In this document: positions 17,765-28,110 of the stretch, piece by piece
Layout of the letters: every line of letters begins with the position of its first letter
Numbering within the stretch: position 1 is the first letter of the stretch
The notes under the pieces: generated by a model
What the model was told of the DNA's origin: nothing
The model's database searches: none
The model's input: the letters and a program-made list of their open reading frames with translations, nothing else
Made by a program: the position numbers and the translations under genes
Source of the DNA: Tichowtungia aerotolerans
GTDB taxonomy: Bacteria > Verrucomicrobiota > Kiritimatiellia > Kiritimatiellales > Tichowtungiaceae
Reading direction: 5' to 3'
Length of the DNA stretch: 64,000 nucleotides
Assembly: GCF_009905215.1 (NCBI RefSeq)
Contig: NZ_CP047593.1
Coordinates: forward strand, 1,306,900 to 1,370,899

Positions 17765-19087
17765 TTACTGCTTTGCAGAGCCGTCGAGATTGTACCAATC
17801 CACCTTGCGCGTCAGCAGCATAATGAGCGCCAACAGGCTGAACAGCAAAACCGTCCCGGCCACCAACGCATGATCTTCAGATTGGAGGAGTCCATAAAGA
17901 ACTGCGTACAACACAGACAGAATGCCGCCAAAAAGAAGGCCACGACCTAACCCTTTCAGCACGCTGCATAGATAGACAGATATCAAACCAACCGTAGCCA
18001 GGGTTCCGACCAAATAAGCGACTCCAAATCCAATATGCTCGGACAAGCTGAGCAGCAACAGGAAGAACAAGGCCTGCGCCAGACCGACAAATCCATATTG
18101 GATCGGATGAATCTTTAAGCAACGAATGAGTTCAAACAGAAAAAAGGCGGCGAACGTAATGAAGATAAAAAGGAAACCATACTTCAGCGCGCGATCTGTC
18201 ATCGGATACGGATTTACAGGATCAATCAAAGCCACACCAAAAGCCTGCAGTTTACTGAACTGTCCTGCGCTGAGTTCCTGCCGGGCAGAACAGGCCAACT
18301 CATTCACATTCCATTCCGCACTGAATCCAGTGTCAGAAACCGATCGATTTGTCGCTAAAAAATCTCCAATAAAACTCGGGTGCGGCCAGGCAGATGCCAG
18401 CTTATAACGATTCGTCGAACCAAGCGGAACAAAACGTATCTGCCCGGTACCGTTGAGATCCAGATCAAGAGCTAAATTAAACTCCTGATTCCAAAGAGAT
18501 GACACATCATTGATCTCGGCACGAATTCCCTTTAAATCCCGGAATCGGCTACCTGCTTCCACCTTTAACGCTTGCTCTCCCCATTTGAGATCGGAAACCG
18601 ATGCAATACCTCGAGGATCACTGATCAACATGCACACTCTTGCTGCTGTCGGCTCAACAATGGACTTCTCTTGTGTATGCAATATTTTTTGATCCGGAAA
18701 AGAAATCACTCCGGATTGTTGACCTGTACTTCGGAACACATTCGCCTTAAAGATGCCTCGATAGCGCTCCTGAACTGCTAGATTGCCATCATAGAAAAGG
18801 GTTTCCGGATAAAACAGAGCCGACCGTGGAGCGGAACATTCCTGATCATACCACAAATTCTTCTCGTCGTTATACTGACGCTCCAGCCAGGTTTCCTGAT
18901 AGTCAATCACCACAAACGGCCCAACCACCAATTGAGGTCCTGCATAACTCGACGCAATATCTTTTTCGACCTCAAGCTGGCGCTCTTTGCGTTCATGAGT
19001 AACTCCTCCGATAGATTTCAGAGCCACCAGCATCAGAATGGAGACGCCACCCAAAATCAGTAATTTGAAAAACATTCGATCCTGCAT
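17765..19087 (-). CDS. CreD-like inner membrane protein
   Basis: 440 residues: one N-terminal helix (about 7-25), a large extracytoplasmic domain (30-300), then five or six helices with LLLLSLSEHIGFGVAYLVG and a closing RKVDWYNL. These are features of CreD (inner membrane protein CreD family), whose role in E. coli is linked to the CreBC response and envelope stress but is not defined. No creBC genes are nearby. Confidence 0.85.
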   Translation of the reverse strand: MQDRMFFKLLILGGVSILMLVALKSIGGVTHERKERQLEVEKDIASSYAGPQLVVGPFVVIDYQETWLERQYNDEKNLWYDQECSAPRSALFYPETLFYDGNLAVQERYRGIFKANVFRSTGQQSGVISFPDQKILHTQEKSIVEPTAARVCMLISDPRGIASVSDLKWGEQALKVEAGSRFRDLKGIRAEINDVSSLWNQEFNLALDLDLNGTGQIRFVPLGSTNRYKLASAWPHPSFIGDFLATNRSVSDTGFSAEWNVNELACSARQELSAGQFSKLQAFGVALIDPVNPYPMTDRALKYGFLFIFITFAAFFLFELIRCLKIHPIQYGFVGLAQALFFLLLLSLSEHIGFGVAYLVGTLATVGLISVYLCSVLKGLGRGLLFGGILSVLYAVLYGLLQSEDHALVAGTVLLFSLLALIMLLTRKVDWYNLDGSAKQ

Positions 19088-19164
19088 TTCTCACCCCTTT
19101 TGCTAATCCCTTACATTCGACCGCACATTTAAAGTCACGTTCAATTGTGAGTTATTAATGATAG

Positions 19165-19938
19165 CTAAGTGTTTAGAAATTTTGCAGTAACCTCAAAGCA
19201 ACGCAAAAGGGAATCGGTTTTGACGGGCAGGACATCGATAAATTTGTCGAGGATGCTGCGGTCGCAGACGAGTCGTTTGGAGGCGGCGTAGCTGAGGTCA
19301 TGCATCCAGCTGAGCTGGAGGATGAATCGGTCAGCCATGCTGTTGAGGTTTTGATAGTTGATGGCTTCACCGCGATGAAACTGATCGACAACAACGTCGG
19401 TCGGTGGACCGTTAAAGTCGATATTCATCATGATTTCCGGCTGGCTGTGGATTTTGCCGGAGGCGATTACCTCCCAGCAGACGAAGAAAATATCGAGCCA
19501 GTCGGCGTCGCGGATGAGCCGCAGATATTTTTCTTCCGCACCGGCCATGGCGGTCGGAAGATCTTTTTTATTGTGATGCTGCACGGCATGCAGAATGAGC
19601 GACTGTATTTCGGCGGGCAGCTCGCCGAGCAGATTTTCTTTTTCCAAGGTTTGGAAACCGAGGTCGCCGTGGTCAATGGAGTCGGCATCGGAAAAGGTCT
19701 GGTACTGCTCAAACTGCGGGAAGCGGGCGATGTCGTGCAGCAGCCCGATGGCCTCGGCAAGTTGTTTCTCGTCGTCCGGCCACCCCTCGCCCTCTGCAAT
19801 CGCGAGCGCATCCGCAGATACCCGCACCGAATGTTCCAGCTTGAGCTGCATCATCGGCGACAGCGCACCGTCTACACGGAAGCGGTCTACAAATGCATGC
19901 CAACGGTCTGCGACGACCTGGAGTTCTGCAGGCGTCAT
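19165..19938 (-). CDS. HD-domain protein (predicted metal-dependent phosphohydrolase)
   Basis: 257 residues. His36 (LEHSVRV), the His68-Asp69 doublet (GLLHDIARF), DHGDLGF, HAVQHHNKKD and RDADWLDIF provide the metal ligands of an HD hydrolase. Substrate unknown; nucleotides are typical. The ATG at 19938 lies two bases after the stop of the upstream membrane-protein gene. A perfect interspersed palindrome (19641-19657) is read in frame as GFQTLEKEN. Confidence 0.85.
   Translation of the reverse strand: MTPAELQVVADRWHAFVDRFRVDGALSPMMQLKLEHSVRVSADALAIAEGEGWPDDEKQLAEAIGLLHDIARFPQFEQYQTFSDADSIDHGDLGFQTLEKENLLGELPAEIQSLILHAVQHHNKKDLPTAMAGAEEKYLRLIRDADWLDIFFVCWEVIASGKIHSQPEIMMNIDFNGPPTDVVVDQFHRGEAINYQNLNSMADRFILQLSWMHDLSYAASKRLVCDRSILDKFIDVLPVKTDSLLRCFEVTAKFLNT
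19641..19657. repeat. Interspersed palindrome, perfect copy (N3 = GGT)
   Basis: TTTCCAAGGTTTGGAAA inside the HD-domain gene. Confidence 0.8.
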
Positions 19939-19940
19939 GA

Positions 19941-20480
19941 TCAGTATACCAGCAAAGCCAGCAGAATCAGCCCAACGCCGAAGACCGCCTTGGAGATGCC
20001 GGCCGTCCGAATGGCAGGCAACGACTGAAAGCGAAGCATCACCCGGCGGAACCACCACGGCTCCAATACAAAGAAAAGTCCGGCCACAATCCAGAGGTAG
20101 GCGATCACAGTGATGACCAGCCGCCACAGCGACGGATGCCAGCGGGCGGCGTCGAGCATCGACCCCGCCGCCAGCAGCAGAAAGCCGCCAAGCGCACGGA
20201 CAGAGAGCATCTCGTCCAAATAAACAGCACCAATAATGATCAGCACCGGTGTCAGCCACATTAAATGAACCTTCCAGGCATCAAATCCGCCCAAATGCAT
20301 CAGATTGACCGCATATGCCGCCCACCCCATATCGATTGCCAGCAGAATGCGACCCGGCCAGACACTGCGCGGATATTTTTCCATTCCCCGGCGCACCAAC
20401 TCCGGAGCTTTGGCCGCCAAAAAGCCTCCACCGAGGGCCAACACACCCAGAATTAATGCGATCACTGCTAAAGATGACAT
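19941..20480 (-). CDS. Small integral membrane protein of unknown function
   Basis: 179 residues with about five predicted membrane helices (near 5-23, 45-62, 74-92, 96-110, 122-140 and a last one at 160-178). No family recognised. It is followed two bases later by the HD-domain gene, so they form a two-gene operon. Divergent from fba. Confidence 0.75.
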   Translation of the reverse strand: MSSLAVIALILGVLALGGGFLAAKAPELVRRGMEKYPRSVWPGRILLAIDMGWAAYAVNLMHLGGFDAWKVHLMWLTPVLIIIGAVYLDEMLSVRALGGFLLLAAGSMLDAARWHPSLWRLVITVIAYLWIVAGLFFVLEPWWFRRVMLRFQSLPAIRTAGISKAVFGVGLILLALLVY

Positions 20481-20586
20481 CTGCTTTCCTTCCCGAAAGA
20501 GCTTGATAAAACAGGCACATCAAATAGATTTTCTCGCACAATTTCCACTCGAAACGGGAAATAAAACAACGAAAAGGAGTAGATTC

Positions 20587-21669
<1,083 letters not shown>

Positions 21670-21737
21670 GAGACTGGAATAATGGGTTGATGGAATACTG
21701 GATACTTCATTCATCCAACACTCCGTAATTCCATTCC

Positions 21738-21774
21738 AAAAGCCCCGGCGGAAACCGCCGGGGCTTTTCTTTTT
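21738..21774 (+). terminator. Rho-independent terminator of fbaA
   Basis: AAAAGCCCCGGCGG, AAA loop, CCGCCGGGGCTTTT, then CTTTTT. A perfect 14-bp stem. Confidence 0.93.
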
Positions 21775-21835
21775 ATCCATCAAACAAAACTATTACAATG
21801 AGCTGTTATTTGCCCGTTAAAGGCTATATACGCAT

Positions 21836-21880
21836 TAATGAGCACAAAAATGCTCGCTAAGAGCATGATATAATGAGCTT
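21836..21880 (+). promoter_or_regulatory. hipBA promoter with repeated GAGC/GCTC operators
   Basis: An extended -10 element TGATATAAT ends at 21874. Around it lie GAGCA-N6-TGCTC (21840-21855), the overlapping TGCTC-GCTAA-GAGCA (21851-21865) and repeated TAATGAGC units (21836, 21871; related AATGAGC at about 21798). HipB-type antitoxins repress their own operon through short inverted repeats, so these are probable operators. Inference from position and symmetry. Confidence 0.6.
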
Positions 21881-21931
21881 AAAATTACTCTTTATCATTG
21901 GACTCTCCATCCCATCTGTTATGCTGTCGAC

Positions 21932-22282
21932 ATGATGAAGACCGAAGCAGCCAGCAACGAAGCCATTCGAAAGGAACTCGGAAAACGTCTGCAGAGCGAG
22001 CGTCTGAATCAGAATATCACACAGGCGGCGCTGGCGAAAAAAGCCGGAATTTCCCGCCGTACACTCGTCGGTGCCGAACGCGGTGAACCCTTCACCATCG
22101 ACACAATGCTCTCTATTCTCCGGGCATTGGATCGCCTGGCACAGATCGACCTGTTTCTTCCCGAGCCGGAAATCAGTCCGGTTCAGCTCTCAAAACTCAA
22201 AGGTAAAAAACGCCAGCGGGCCGGTGGCAAATTCACTTATCCAAAACCCCGCAACATACCATGGGTCTGGAATGAAGAATGA
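21932..22282 (+). CDS. hipB: HipB-like antitoxin, XRE-family DNA-binding protein
   Basis: 116 residues with a Cro/CI helix-turn-helix at about 12-70 (NITQAALAKKAGISRRTL) and a basic C-terminal tail rich in Lys and Pro. It overlaps hipA by 4 bp (ATGA). Family role: represses the operon and neutralises the HipA kinase. No clear Shine-Dalgarno precedes the tandem ATGs at 21932 and 21935, so the exact start is open. Confidence 0.85.
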   Translation: MMKTEAASNEAIRKELGKRLQSERLNQNITQAALAKKAGISRRTLVGAERGEPFTIDTMLSILRALDRLAQIDLFLPEPEISPVQLSKLKGKKRQRAGGKFTYPKPRNIPWVWNEE

Positions 22283-23595
22283 ATCCGTCTGTTACTGCTG
22301 ATATTATCCTTTGGGGAAACACCATCGGAGCGGTCTCATGGGATGCAGAGCGTGAGCTGGCTCTCTTCGAGTATGCTTCGGATTTTCTCGAAAGCGGAAT
22401 TGAGCTGGCTCCGCTTACGATGCCGCTTCGCGCACAGGTCTACTCGTTTCCAGAACTGCCGCGCGAATCGTTTCACGGGCTGCCCGGCATGCTGGCCGAC
22501 GCCCTGCCCGACCGCTTCGGAAACCTGCTGATCGATGAATGGCTGGTCCGCACCGGCCGCAAACAGGCGGATTTTACACCGGTTGAACGCCTTTGCTACA
22601 TCGGGCGGCGAGGAATGGGTGCGCTCGAATTCCGCCCGGCGATCCGCGATCGGCAGAGCGGGTCGGTTCCCGTCAACGTCGCCGAACTGGTCGATCTGGC
22701 CAATACAGCTCTGGCTGAAAAAGAAATGCTCGCCACCCAGATCAACGGAAAAAGCGAAGACGATCTCGATGCCATGCGCGACATCCTGCGCGTCGGCACC
22801 TCCGCGGGCGGCGCGCGCGCAAAAGCCGTGATTGCCTGGAACGACAAAACCGGTGACGTCCGCTCCGGACAGGTCAAGGCGCCCCCCGGCTTTGGCTACT
22901 GGCTGATCAAATTCGACGGAGTTGCCGGGAATCGCGACAAGGAACTCAACGACCCACAGGGCTTCGGTAAAATCGAATATACCTATCATCGCATGGCGCT
23001 CGCCGCCGGAATTGAAATGAGCGAATGCCGCCTGTTCGAGGAAAACGGGCGCTGCCACTTCATGACCCGCCGGTTCGACCGCACGGCCGAGGGAAATAAA
23101 ATCTTTATGCAATCACTCTGCGGCATTGCCCACATGGATTTCAATCAGGCCGGAGCTTACGGCTACGAGCAGGCGATGGATGTCGCCCTGCGCCTCGGCC
23201 TCGATGCGGAAGCACTTCGGCAGCTTTTTCGGCGCATGGTGTTCAACCTGATGGCCCGCAACCAGGACGACCACACCAAAAACATCGCGTTCCTAATGAA
23301 CAAGAGCGGCGACTGGAGCCTCGCGCCCGCCTACGATATCACCTACTGCTACAACCCGAACGGCGCATGGACGCGCCGTCACCAGATGAGCGTCAACGGC
23401 AAACACGATCACTTTGAACGGGACGATTTCATGGCGGTCGCCAAACGGTTCAATCTTTTCAAAAAAGCTGGTGTCGATCAGGTGCTCGAAGAGACCGCCG
23501 ACGCACTGCGCCGCTGGCCGGAATTTGCTGCCCAAACCGGCGTTCCCGAACAAACCGTTCGGCAAATCGCCGCGCATCACCGCCACATCGCCTGA
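22279..23595 (+). CDS. hipA: HipA-family serine/threonine kinase toxin
   Basis: 438 residues, full length for HipA. N-terminal couple-HipA domain (LPGMLADALPDRFGNLLIDEWL at 74-95), the nucleotide-binding region with VGTSAGGARAKAVIAW, and the catalytic core FNLMARNQDDHTKNIAFL followed by LAPAYDITY. HipA phosphorylates glutamyl-tRNA synthetase in E. coli and triggers growth arrest; the target here is unknown. All catalytic motifs look intact. Confidence 0.92.
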   Translation: MNPSVTADIILWGNTIGAVSWDAERELALFEYASDFLESGIELAPLTMPLRAQVYSFPELPRESFHGLPGMLADALPDRFGNLLIDEWLVRTGRKQADFTPVERLCYIGRRGMGALEFRPAIRDRQSGSVPVNVAELVDLANTALAEKEMLATQINGKSEDDLDAMRDILRVGTSAGGARAKAVIAWNDKTGDVRSGQVKAPPGFGYWLIKFDGVAGNRDKELNDPQGFGKIEYTYHRMALAAGIEMSECRLFEENGRCHFMTRRFDRTAEGNKIFMQSLCGIAHMDFNQAGAYGYEQAMDVALRLGLDAEALRQLFRRMVFNLMARNQDDHTKNIAFLMNKSGDWSLAPAYDITYCYNPNGAWTRRHQMSVNGKHDHFERDDFMAVAKRFNLFKKAGVDQVLEETADALRRWPEFAAQTGVPEQTVRQIAAHHRHIA

Positions 23596-23597
23596 CG

Positions 23598-23656
23598 TTC
23601 CAAGGTTCGGAAAATTTCCAAATGCAGGCTCAGCCTTCTTCCAGGGTTTTGAAAAA
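23598..23656. repeat. Composite interspersed-palindrome element between convergent genes
   Basis: TTCCAAGGTTCGGAA, then TTTCCAAATGCAGGCTCAGCC, then TTCCAGGGTTTTGAA. It starts two bases after the hipA stop and runs into the AGCS gene, which ends inside it (FFKTLEEG). It could serve both genes as a weak terminator. Confidence 0.6.
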
Positions 23657-24973
23657 GCGGCGGGTTTCGGCGACAACGACCGGGCTGAGGCCGATCAGAC
23701 CGATCAGATTCGGAACGGCCATGAGTCCATTGGCGATATCGGCAAAGCTGAAAACCAGCTCCAGCTTCACAGCGGAGCCGAACACGATGGCGCCGACCCA
23801 GAACAGCCGATAGGTGCGGATGGCATTGTGCCGCGTAATGTACTGCACGCACTTTTCACCGTAGTAGGACCAGCCGAGAATGGTGGAGTAGGCAAAGAAA
23901 ACGATACCGAAAGTGACAATATATTTCCCGATCGGTCCAAGACCGATCTCAAACGCCTGCTGCGTCATCGCCCCGGCAGCGATATCGGTATTCCAAACGC
24001 CGGTTACCAGCAAAACCAGTCCGGTCATGGTGCAAACGACGATGGTGTCGATAAAGGTTCCCGTCATGGAGACCAGCGCCTGCTCGGCCGGATAGCGAAC
24101 CTGCGCCGCGGCGGCGGCGATCGGCGCCGAGCCGAGACCGGATTCATTCGAAAAGACGCCGCGTGCCACGCCCATCCGGACGGCGAGACTCACGGCGGCC
24201 CCGGCAAATCCGCCGGTTGCGGCGGCCGAATGGAATGCACACGAAAAAACCTGGGCCAGCGCGCCCGGAACAGCACCGGCGTATTTGAGGAGAATGACGA
24301 TGCAGCCGAGCACATAGATTCCGGCCATAATCGGAACAATCCACGCGGCAACATGCCCAATCCGTTTAATGCCGCCAAGAATTACAACCGCCGTCAGCAA
24401 AGCAATCACGCAACCCACAGCGAGCTTCGGCACGCCGAAGGTTTCCTGAATGTTAAGCGACAGCGCATTGGCCTGCACCATGTTTCCGATTCCGAAAGCC
24501 GCGATCGCTCCAAACAGCGCAAACGCAAATCCGAGCCATTTCTGCTCCAGTCCCCGCTCGAGGTAATACATCGGTCCGCCGGAAACCTCGCCGTTTTTGT
24601 TCTGAACCCGGTATTTTACCGCGAGAATGGCTTCGGCATATTTGGTGGCCATACCAAAAAAAGCAGTAATCCACATCCAGAAGAGCGCTCCGGGACCGCC
24701 GATCGCGATTGCGGTCGCCACACCGATAATGTTGCCGGTTCCGATCGTGGCCGAAAGCGCCGTCATCAGAGCCTGAAAGCGGGTGATGTCGCCGACTTTC
24801 CGACCTTCCTGCGGCTTAGAAAAAACGGATTTGAGTGCAAAGGAAAGCTTACGAACCTGCAGGCCGCGCAGCAGAATCGTCAGAAAAATTCCGGTTCCCA
24901 CCAGCAGAAAAAGCATTGGCGGACCCCATACAAATCCCGAAATCTTCCCTAAAACCGTCTGCAACTGCTCCAT
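23630..24973 (-). CDS. Sodium:alanine symporter (AGCS family)
   Basis: 447 residues with about 11 hydrophobic segments and AGCS signatures: LMTALSATIGTGNIIGVATA near residue 70, GGPMYYLERGL and NESGLGSAPIAAAAA. It would import alanine or glycine with Na+. The last eight residues (FFKTLEEG) come from the repeat element at 23598-23656. Confidence 0.93.
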   Translation of the reverse strand: MEQLQTVLGKISGFVWGPPMLFLLVGTGIFLTILLRGLQVRKLSFALKSVFSKPQEGRKVGDITRFQALMTALSATIGTGNIIGVATAIAIGGPGALFWMWITAFFGMATKYAEAILAVKYRVQNKNGEVSGGPMYYLERGLEQKWLGFAFALFGAIAAFGIGNMVQANALSLNIQETFGVPKLAVGCVIALLTAVVILGGIKRIGHVAAWIVPIMAGIYVLGCIVILLKYAGAVPGALAQVFSCAFHSAAATGGFAGAAVSLAVRMGVARGVFSNESGLGSAPIAAAAAQVRYPAEQALVSMTGTFIDTIVVCTMTGLVLLVTGVWNTDIAAGAMTQQAFEIGLGPIGKYIVTFGIVFFAYSTILGWSYYGEKCVQYITRHNAIRTYRLFWVGAIVFGSAVKLELVFSFADIANGLMAVPNLIGLIGLSPVVVAETRRFFKTLEEG

Positions 24974-25018
24974 AAAATCTCCTTGGTATTCCGGTCAGAG
25001 TACGTTTCCAGCCCGGTT

Positions 25019-25066
25019 TTTCCAATGCTTGAAACCTGCCGGATTTCGGTTTCCAATGTTTGAAAC
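25019..25066. repeat. Two degenerate interspersed palindromes as a direct repeat
   Basis: TTTCCAATGCTTGAAAC and TTTCCAATGTTTGAAAC, 31 bp apart start to start, in the divergent region upstream of the AGCS and AEC genes. Both lack the same G of the right arm. Confidence 0.55.
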
Positions 25067-25212
25067 TCTTCCGCATGCTCCTCGACTCAGCAGCCCCCGC
25101 CTCAGCATGCGGGATGATTGAAAAACCAGGAACCACAAAAAACAGATGATAATCTAACTTCCCTTTTCTCCCCGACACCGCTTTGATTGCGCGGTTTACA
25201 GGGAACAATCCA

Positions 25213-26169
25213 ATGAATTACGTTTTACAGATTCTTTTTGTACTGGTGCTGATGGGGCTCGGCTTTATTGCACGCAAACGCAAAATGCTCAGCGCTGCAG
25301 GCACCAGCGAGATGGTCCGGGTGCTGATTGCAATTATATATCCCTGCCTGATTTTCTCATCGATCACCCGACTGAACGCCCAGTCCCTGGCGGACAACTG
25401 GATTATGCCGGTGATGGCTCTGGCCATTGCCGGAACCGGCCTGCTGCTCGGTCTGTTCGCACTGCGCTGGATGAACGTTTCCGACCCGCATCGCGCCAAT
25501 GCGTTTCTGTTCCAGAATACCATCAACAACTATCTCTTCCTGCCGCTGCCGCTGGTTATGCTGCTGTGGGGAAACGAAGGGGTCGCCCTGCTGGTGTTCG
25601 CCTCGATTGGATTTGAACTGACGGTCTGGACGGTGGGCGTTTTTCTGTTTAATCGATCGAGCCGGTTGAGCGAGGGAATTCGAATGATGTTCGGACCTCC
25701 GCTCATTGCACTGATTTTTTCCATTATCTGGGTCTGTATCCGAGACCTCGCCCATCTGCAGCTGCCCGAATCGGGGCTGCTCGCGGATGCGGCCCGCCGG
25801 GTTTTAGATCTGCTTATTTTCGGAGCGGATACGATCGGCAAGGCCACGATTGCTGTGTCAATGCTCGCCTCAGGCAGCCGGATTGCAGCGTTGAACATGA
25901 AGGCCGCATTTGATCCGCACGTCTGGCTGCTCTCGACCCTGCGGCTGATCGTAACACCAACGCTCTTCATTCTGATCCTTCGGCTGATCCCGATGGAGCC
26001 GACGGCCTACGGAATCCTGTGCGTCGTTGCCGTAATGCCGGCAGCGGTGGCCAGCCTGATCTTCAGCGAACGCTTCGGCGGTGACTCGGATTTCATTGCC
26101 ACCACTCTGCTCATCACTCATCTCGGCGCGGTCATCACAATTCCGCTGCTGCTTGCGTGGGCGCTGTAA
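25213..26169 (+). CDS. AEC-family permease (auxin efflux carrier superfamily)
   Basis: 318 residues with about 10 helices in the AEC layout: two five-helix halves around a central polar loop, with ANAFLFQNTINNYLFLPLPL in the first half and VVAVMPAAVASLIFSERFGG in the second. Such permeases often carry organic acids or amino acids; the substrate is unknown. It is divergent from the AGCS transporter. Confidence 0.85.
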   Translation: MNYVLQILFVLVLMGLGFIARKRKMLSAAGTSEMVRVLIAIIYPCLIFSSITRLNAQSLADNWIMPVMALAIAGTGLLLGLFALRWMNVSDPHRANAFLFQNTINNYLFLPLPLVMLLWGNEGVALLVFASIGFELTVWTVGVFLFNRSSRLSEGIRMMFGPPLIALIFSIIWVCIRDLAHLQLPESGLLADAARRVLDLLIFGADTIGKATIAVSMLASGSRIAALNMKAAFDPHVWLLSTLRLIVTPTLFILILRLIPMEPTAYGILCVVAVMPAAVASLIFSERFGGDSDFIATTLLITHLGAVITIPLLLAWAL

Positions 26170-26174
26170 ATAGA

Positions 26175-26203
26175 AAAGGCGCCCGGCCAAGGGCGCCTTT
26201 CTT
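26175..26203. terminator. Bidirectional terminator
   Basis: AAAGGCGCCC, GGCCAA loop, GGGCGCCTTT, then CTT on the plus strand and TTTCTATTT on the minus strand. It lies between the convergent AEC gene and the charged-helix gene. Confidence 0.9.
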
Positions 26204-26219
26204 ATGGAGCTTTTGAAAA

Positions 26220-26582
26220 CTACTCTTCTGCAGGCTCAGATTCCTCTTCGTCATTTCCCCAGAATTTCCACCATTTGCGACTGTGTTCTTTGCGCATGGC
26301 TTTTCCTTTTTCTGAACCTTTATCGAGCTCCTTCTGAACCTGCTCGGTTTTTTTCTCGCTCTGCTTTTCGAGACCTTTGACTTTTTCCTTTTCTTCGGCC
26401 ATTTCGCTGTCCGCTTGTTTTCTGGCCTTCTTCATTTTCTTCTCGGCATTTTTTTTCATTGGGGCGGCTTTCTCTCTGCCGAGTTCCGTATCAACACTAT
26501 CCGGCGGTCCCTTGGCCTGTGTCACAGCACTGATGCCTGCGACAAAAGCAATCAATGCGATCAATTTTAATATACGACTCAT
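26220..26582 (-). CDS. Exported, highly charged helical protein
   Basis: 120 residues: signal peptide (1-22, ending VTQAKG), then an almost entirely Lys/Glu-rich stretch likely to form a coiled coil (about 40-105), ending WKFWGNDEEESEPAEE. AAAAGGAGG precedes the ATG at 26582; the longer frame is not supported. No family recognised. Confidence 0.75.
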   Translation of the reverse strand: MSRILKLIALIAFVAGISAVTQAKGPPDSVDTELGREKAAPMKKNAEKKMKKARKQADSEMAEEKEKVKGLEKQSEKKTEQVQKELDKGSEKGKAMRKEHSRKWWKFWGNDEEESEPAEE

Positions 26583-26742
26583 CTTTCTGCCTCCTTTTCG
26601 GTTATGGCCGACACCTGATGCCCGCATTTCTTTCACGGCCTTTTCTGCGGGCTTCAGAAGCAGAATACCAATGAACATCCAATTTCGCACCCGAAAACCC
26701 TGATGTAAATCCAGGCTGAAACAATCCGCTGAAACAAAAAAA

Positions 26743-28059
26743 GGTTCATGCCCCATTTCCGGGGAAGGCTTGCCTGATTTTTAAGAAGAAGAACTCATCA
26801 TCACGGTAGCCATAGGCCATTCGCTTGAGCACTTTGATCTTGTTGTTGATACCTTCGAGTAGGCTGGTGTGCAACGGCCAGCGGGCATGGGAGATGATTC
26901 CCTTGATGTATCCGGCAAGACGATTCGCGAACTTTATGAGAGGCTCGATGGAGCTTTGAACCGCCCGTTCGTACCACTGATCCCAGAACGATTGCGCCTG
27001 CCGGGTATCGCGAAAGCTCCAAAGCTCTTTCAGATCGGCCTTCATCACGTATACGGTGGCCAGATTCCGATTGGCTTCCAGTAATTCATCCAGACGTACC
27101 TGATCACTTGGCTTGGTAATGTTGTCTCGATTGCGCAACAGTAACCAGCGCGATCCTTTTACGACCCTGCGCGCGCGCTTGTCATCGCGTAGGCGGTTGG
27201 CTTCATCCACCCGTACCCGGTCGATAACCTCGCGTCCATACTTCGCGACAACATGGAACAGGTCATAGACGATATCTGCGTCCGGGCAGTGCTCCCAAAC
27301 TTCCTGCTCATACGAGCTGTTCATGTCCATGGCGACGGCCTTGATCTGTTTGCAGCCGTCTTCGCCAAGCAACTTGAAGAATGGATGGATTGCTGCACGA
27401 GTACGGCCCCGACCGATCCAGAGCACCCTCTTGCAGGTCGGATCGACGATGACCGTGGCATAGCGATGTCCTTTCTGGATCGCAAACTCATCCATGGCCA
27501 ACAGCTCGACTCCCGCGAGATTGATCGGCCCCAGTTCACGCTGCAGATAGCGCTTTTCAATATTTTTAACCGTCTTGCGGTTAATCCCATACTCAGCGGC
27601 AACATGCTTGTGTGTTGCGACTTTGCATAACCGAGCCACGGACTCTTCAAAGCGCCGGGTAAAGCGCGAATAAGGGTCCAGCCAAGTGAGCGCTTCCAGC
27701 TTGGGGCCACATGCGGGGCAAAGCATTCGCCGTCGTGTAATCATCAGCCATGTTGTCTTCCCGAAGACCGGAAGTTCACGTATCCACCGGATGGTTGAGT
27801 CATGGACCGTGTGAGATAGCGACCCGCAACCACTGCAACGGCCAGAGCCATTTTCTGCTGTCAACTCGATCCACACTTCGGACGGATCCCCTGGGGCCGG
27901 CCCCACTGTGCCGACACGGAACCCTTCCCATTCACCGAGAATTTTGAGTATCTTTTGAGCGGTCATAACGGAATCTCCTTTTGGTAGTTGTTTCTCGCAA
28001 AAGCAAGATACCAAAAATTCCGTTATGACTCCTCGTCCCCCGAAAATGGGTCATGAACC
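26743..28059 (-). mobile_element. Intact ISL3-family insertion sequence, 1317 bp
   Basis: 22-bp terminal inverted repeats GGTTCATGCCCCATTTCCGG(GG) at 26743-26764 and GGTTCATGACCCATTTTCGG(GG) on the minus strand at 28059-28038 match at 20 of 22 positions. Both ends are flanked by the identical 8-mer CAAAAAAA (26735-26742 and 28060-28067), the target duplication length of ISL3. One transposase gene fills the element. Inserted in the T-tail of a terminator. Confidence 0.92.
26746..27966 (-). CDS. ISL3-family transposase
   Basis: 406 residues. N-terminal zinc-binding region with CSGCGSLSHTVHD and a second CPAC near residue 82, then a helix-turn-helix and the DDE core: LAMDEFAIQKGHRYATVIVD, AVAMDMNSSYEQEV, and the closing HTSLLEGINNKIKVLKRMAYGY. 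No frameshift or stop, so it looks active. AAAGGAG precedes the ATG at 27966; the stop codon lies in the left inverted repeat. Confidence 0.93.
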   Translation of the reverse strand: MTAQKILKILGEWEGFRVGTVGPAPGDPSEVWIELTAENGSGRCSGCGSLSHTVHDSTIRWIRELPVFGKTTWLMITRRRMLCPACGPKLEALTWLDPYSRFTRRFEESVARLCKVATHKHVAAEYGINRKTVKNIEKRYLQRELGPINLAGVELLAMDEFAIQKGHRYATVIVDPTCKRVLWIGRGRTRAAIHPFFKLLGEDGCKQIKAVAMDMNSSYEQEVWEHCPDADIVYDLFHVVAKYGREVIDRVRVDEANRLRDDKRARRVVKGSRWLLLRNRDNITKPSDQVRLDELLEANRNLATVYVMKADLKELWSFRDTRQAQSFWDQWYERAVQSSIEPLIKFANRLAGYIKGIISHARWPLHTSLLEGINNKIKVLKRMAYGYRDDEFFFLKIRQAFPGNGA

Positions 28060-28060
28060 C

Positions 28061-28090
28061 AAAAAAAGCCCCGCTCGATCAGAACGGGGC
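28061..28090 (-). terminator. Terminator hairpin split from part of its context by the IS
   Basis: On the minus strand: GCCCCG, 11-base loop, CGGGGC, then seven T. It serves the membrane-protein gene at 28111. The IS entered exactly in the T-tail. Confidence 0.8.
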
Positions 28091-28110
28091 ACGGCAAAAG
28101 GTTCCGGATA

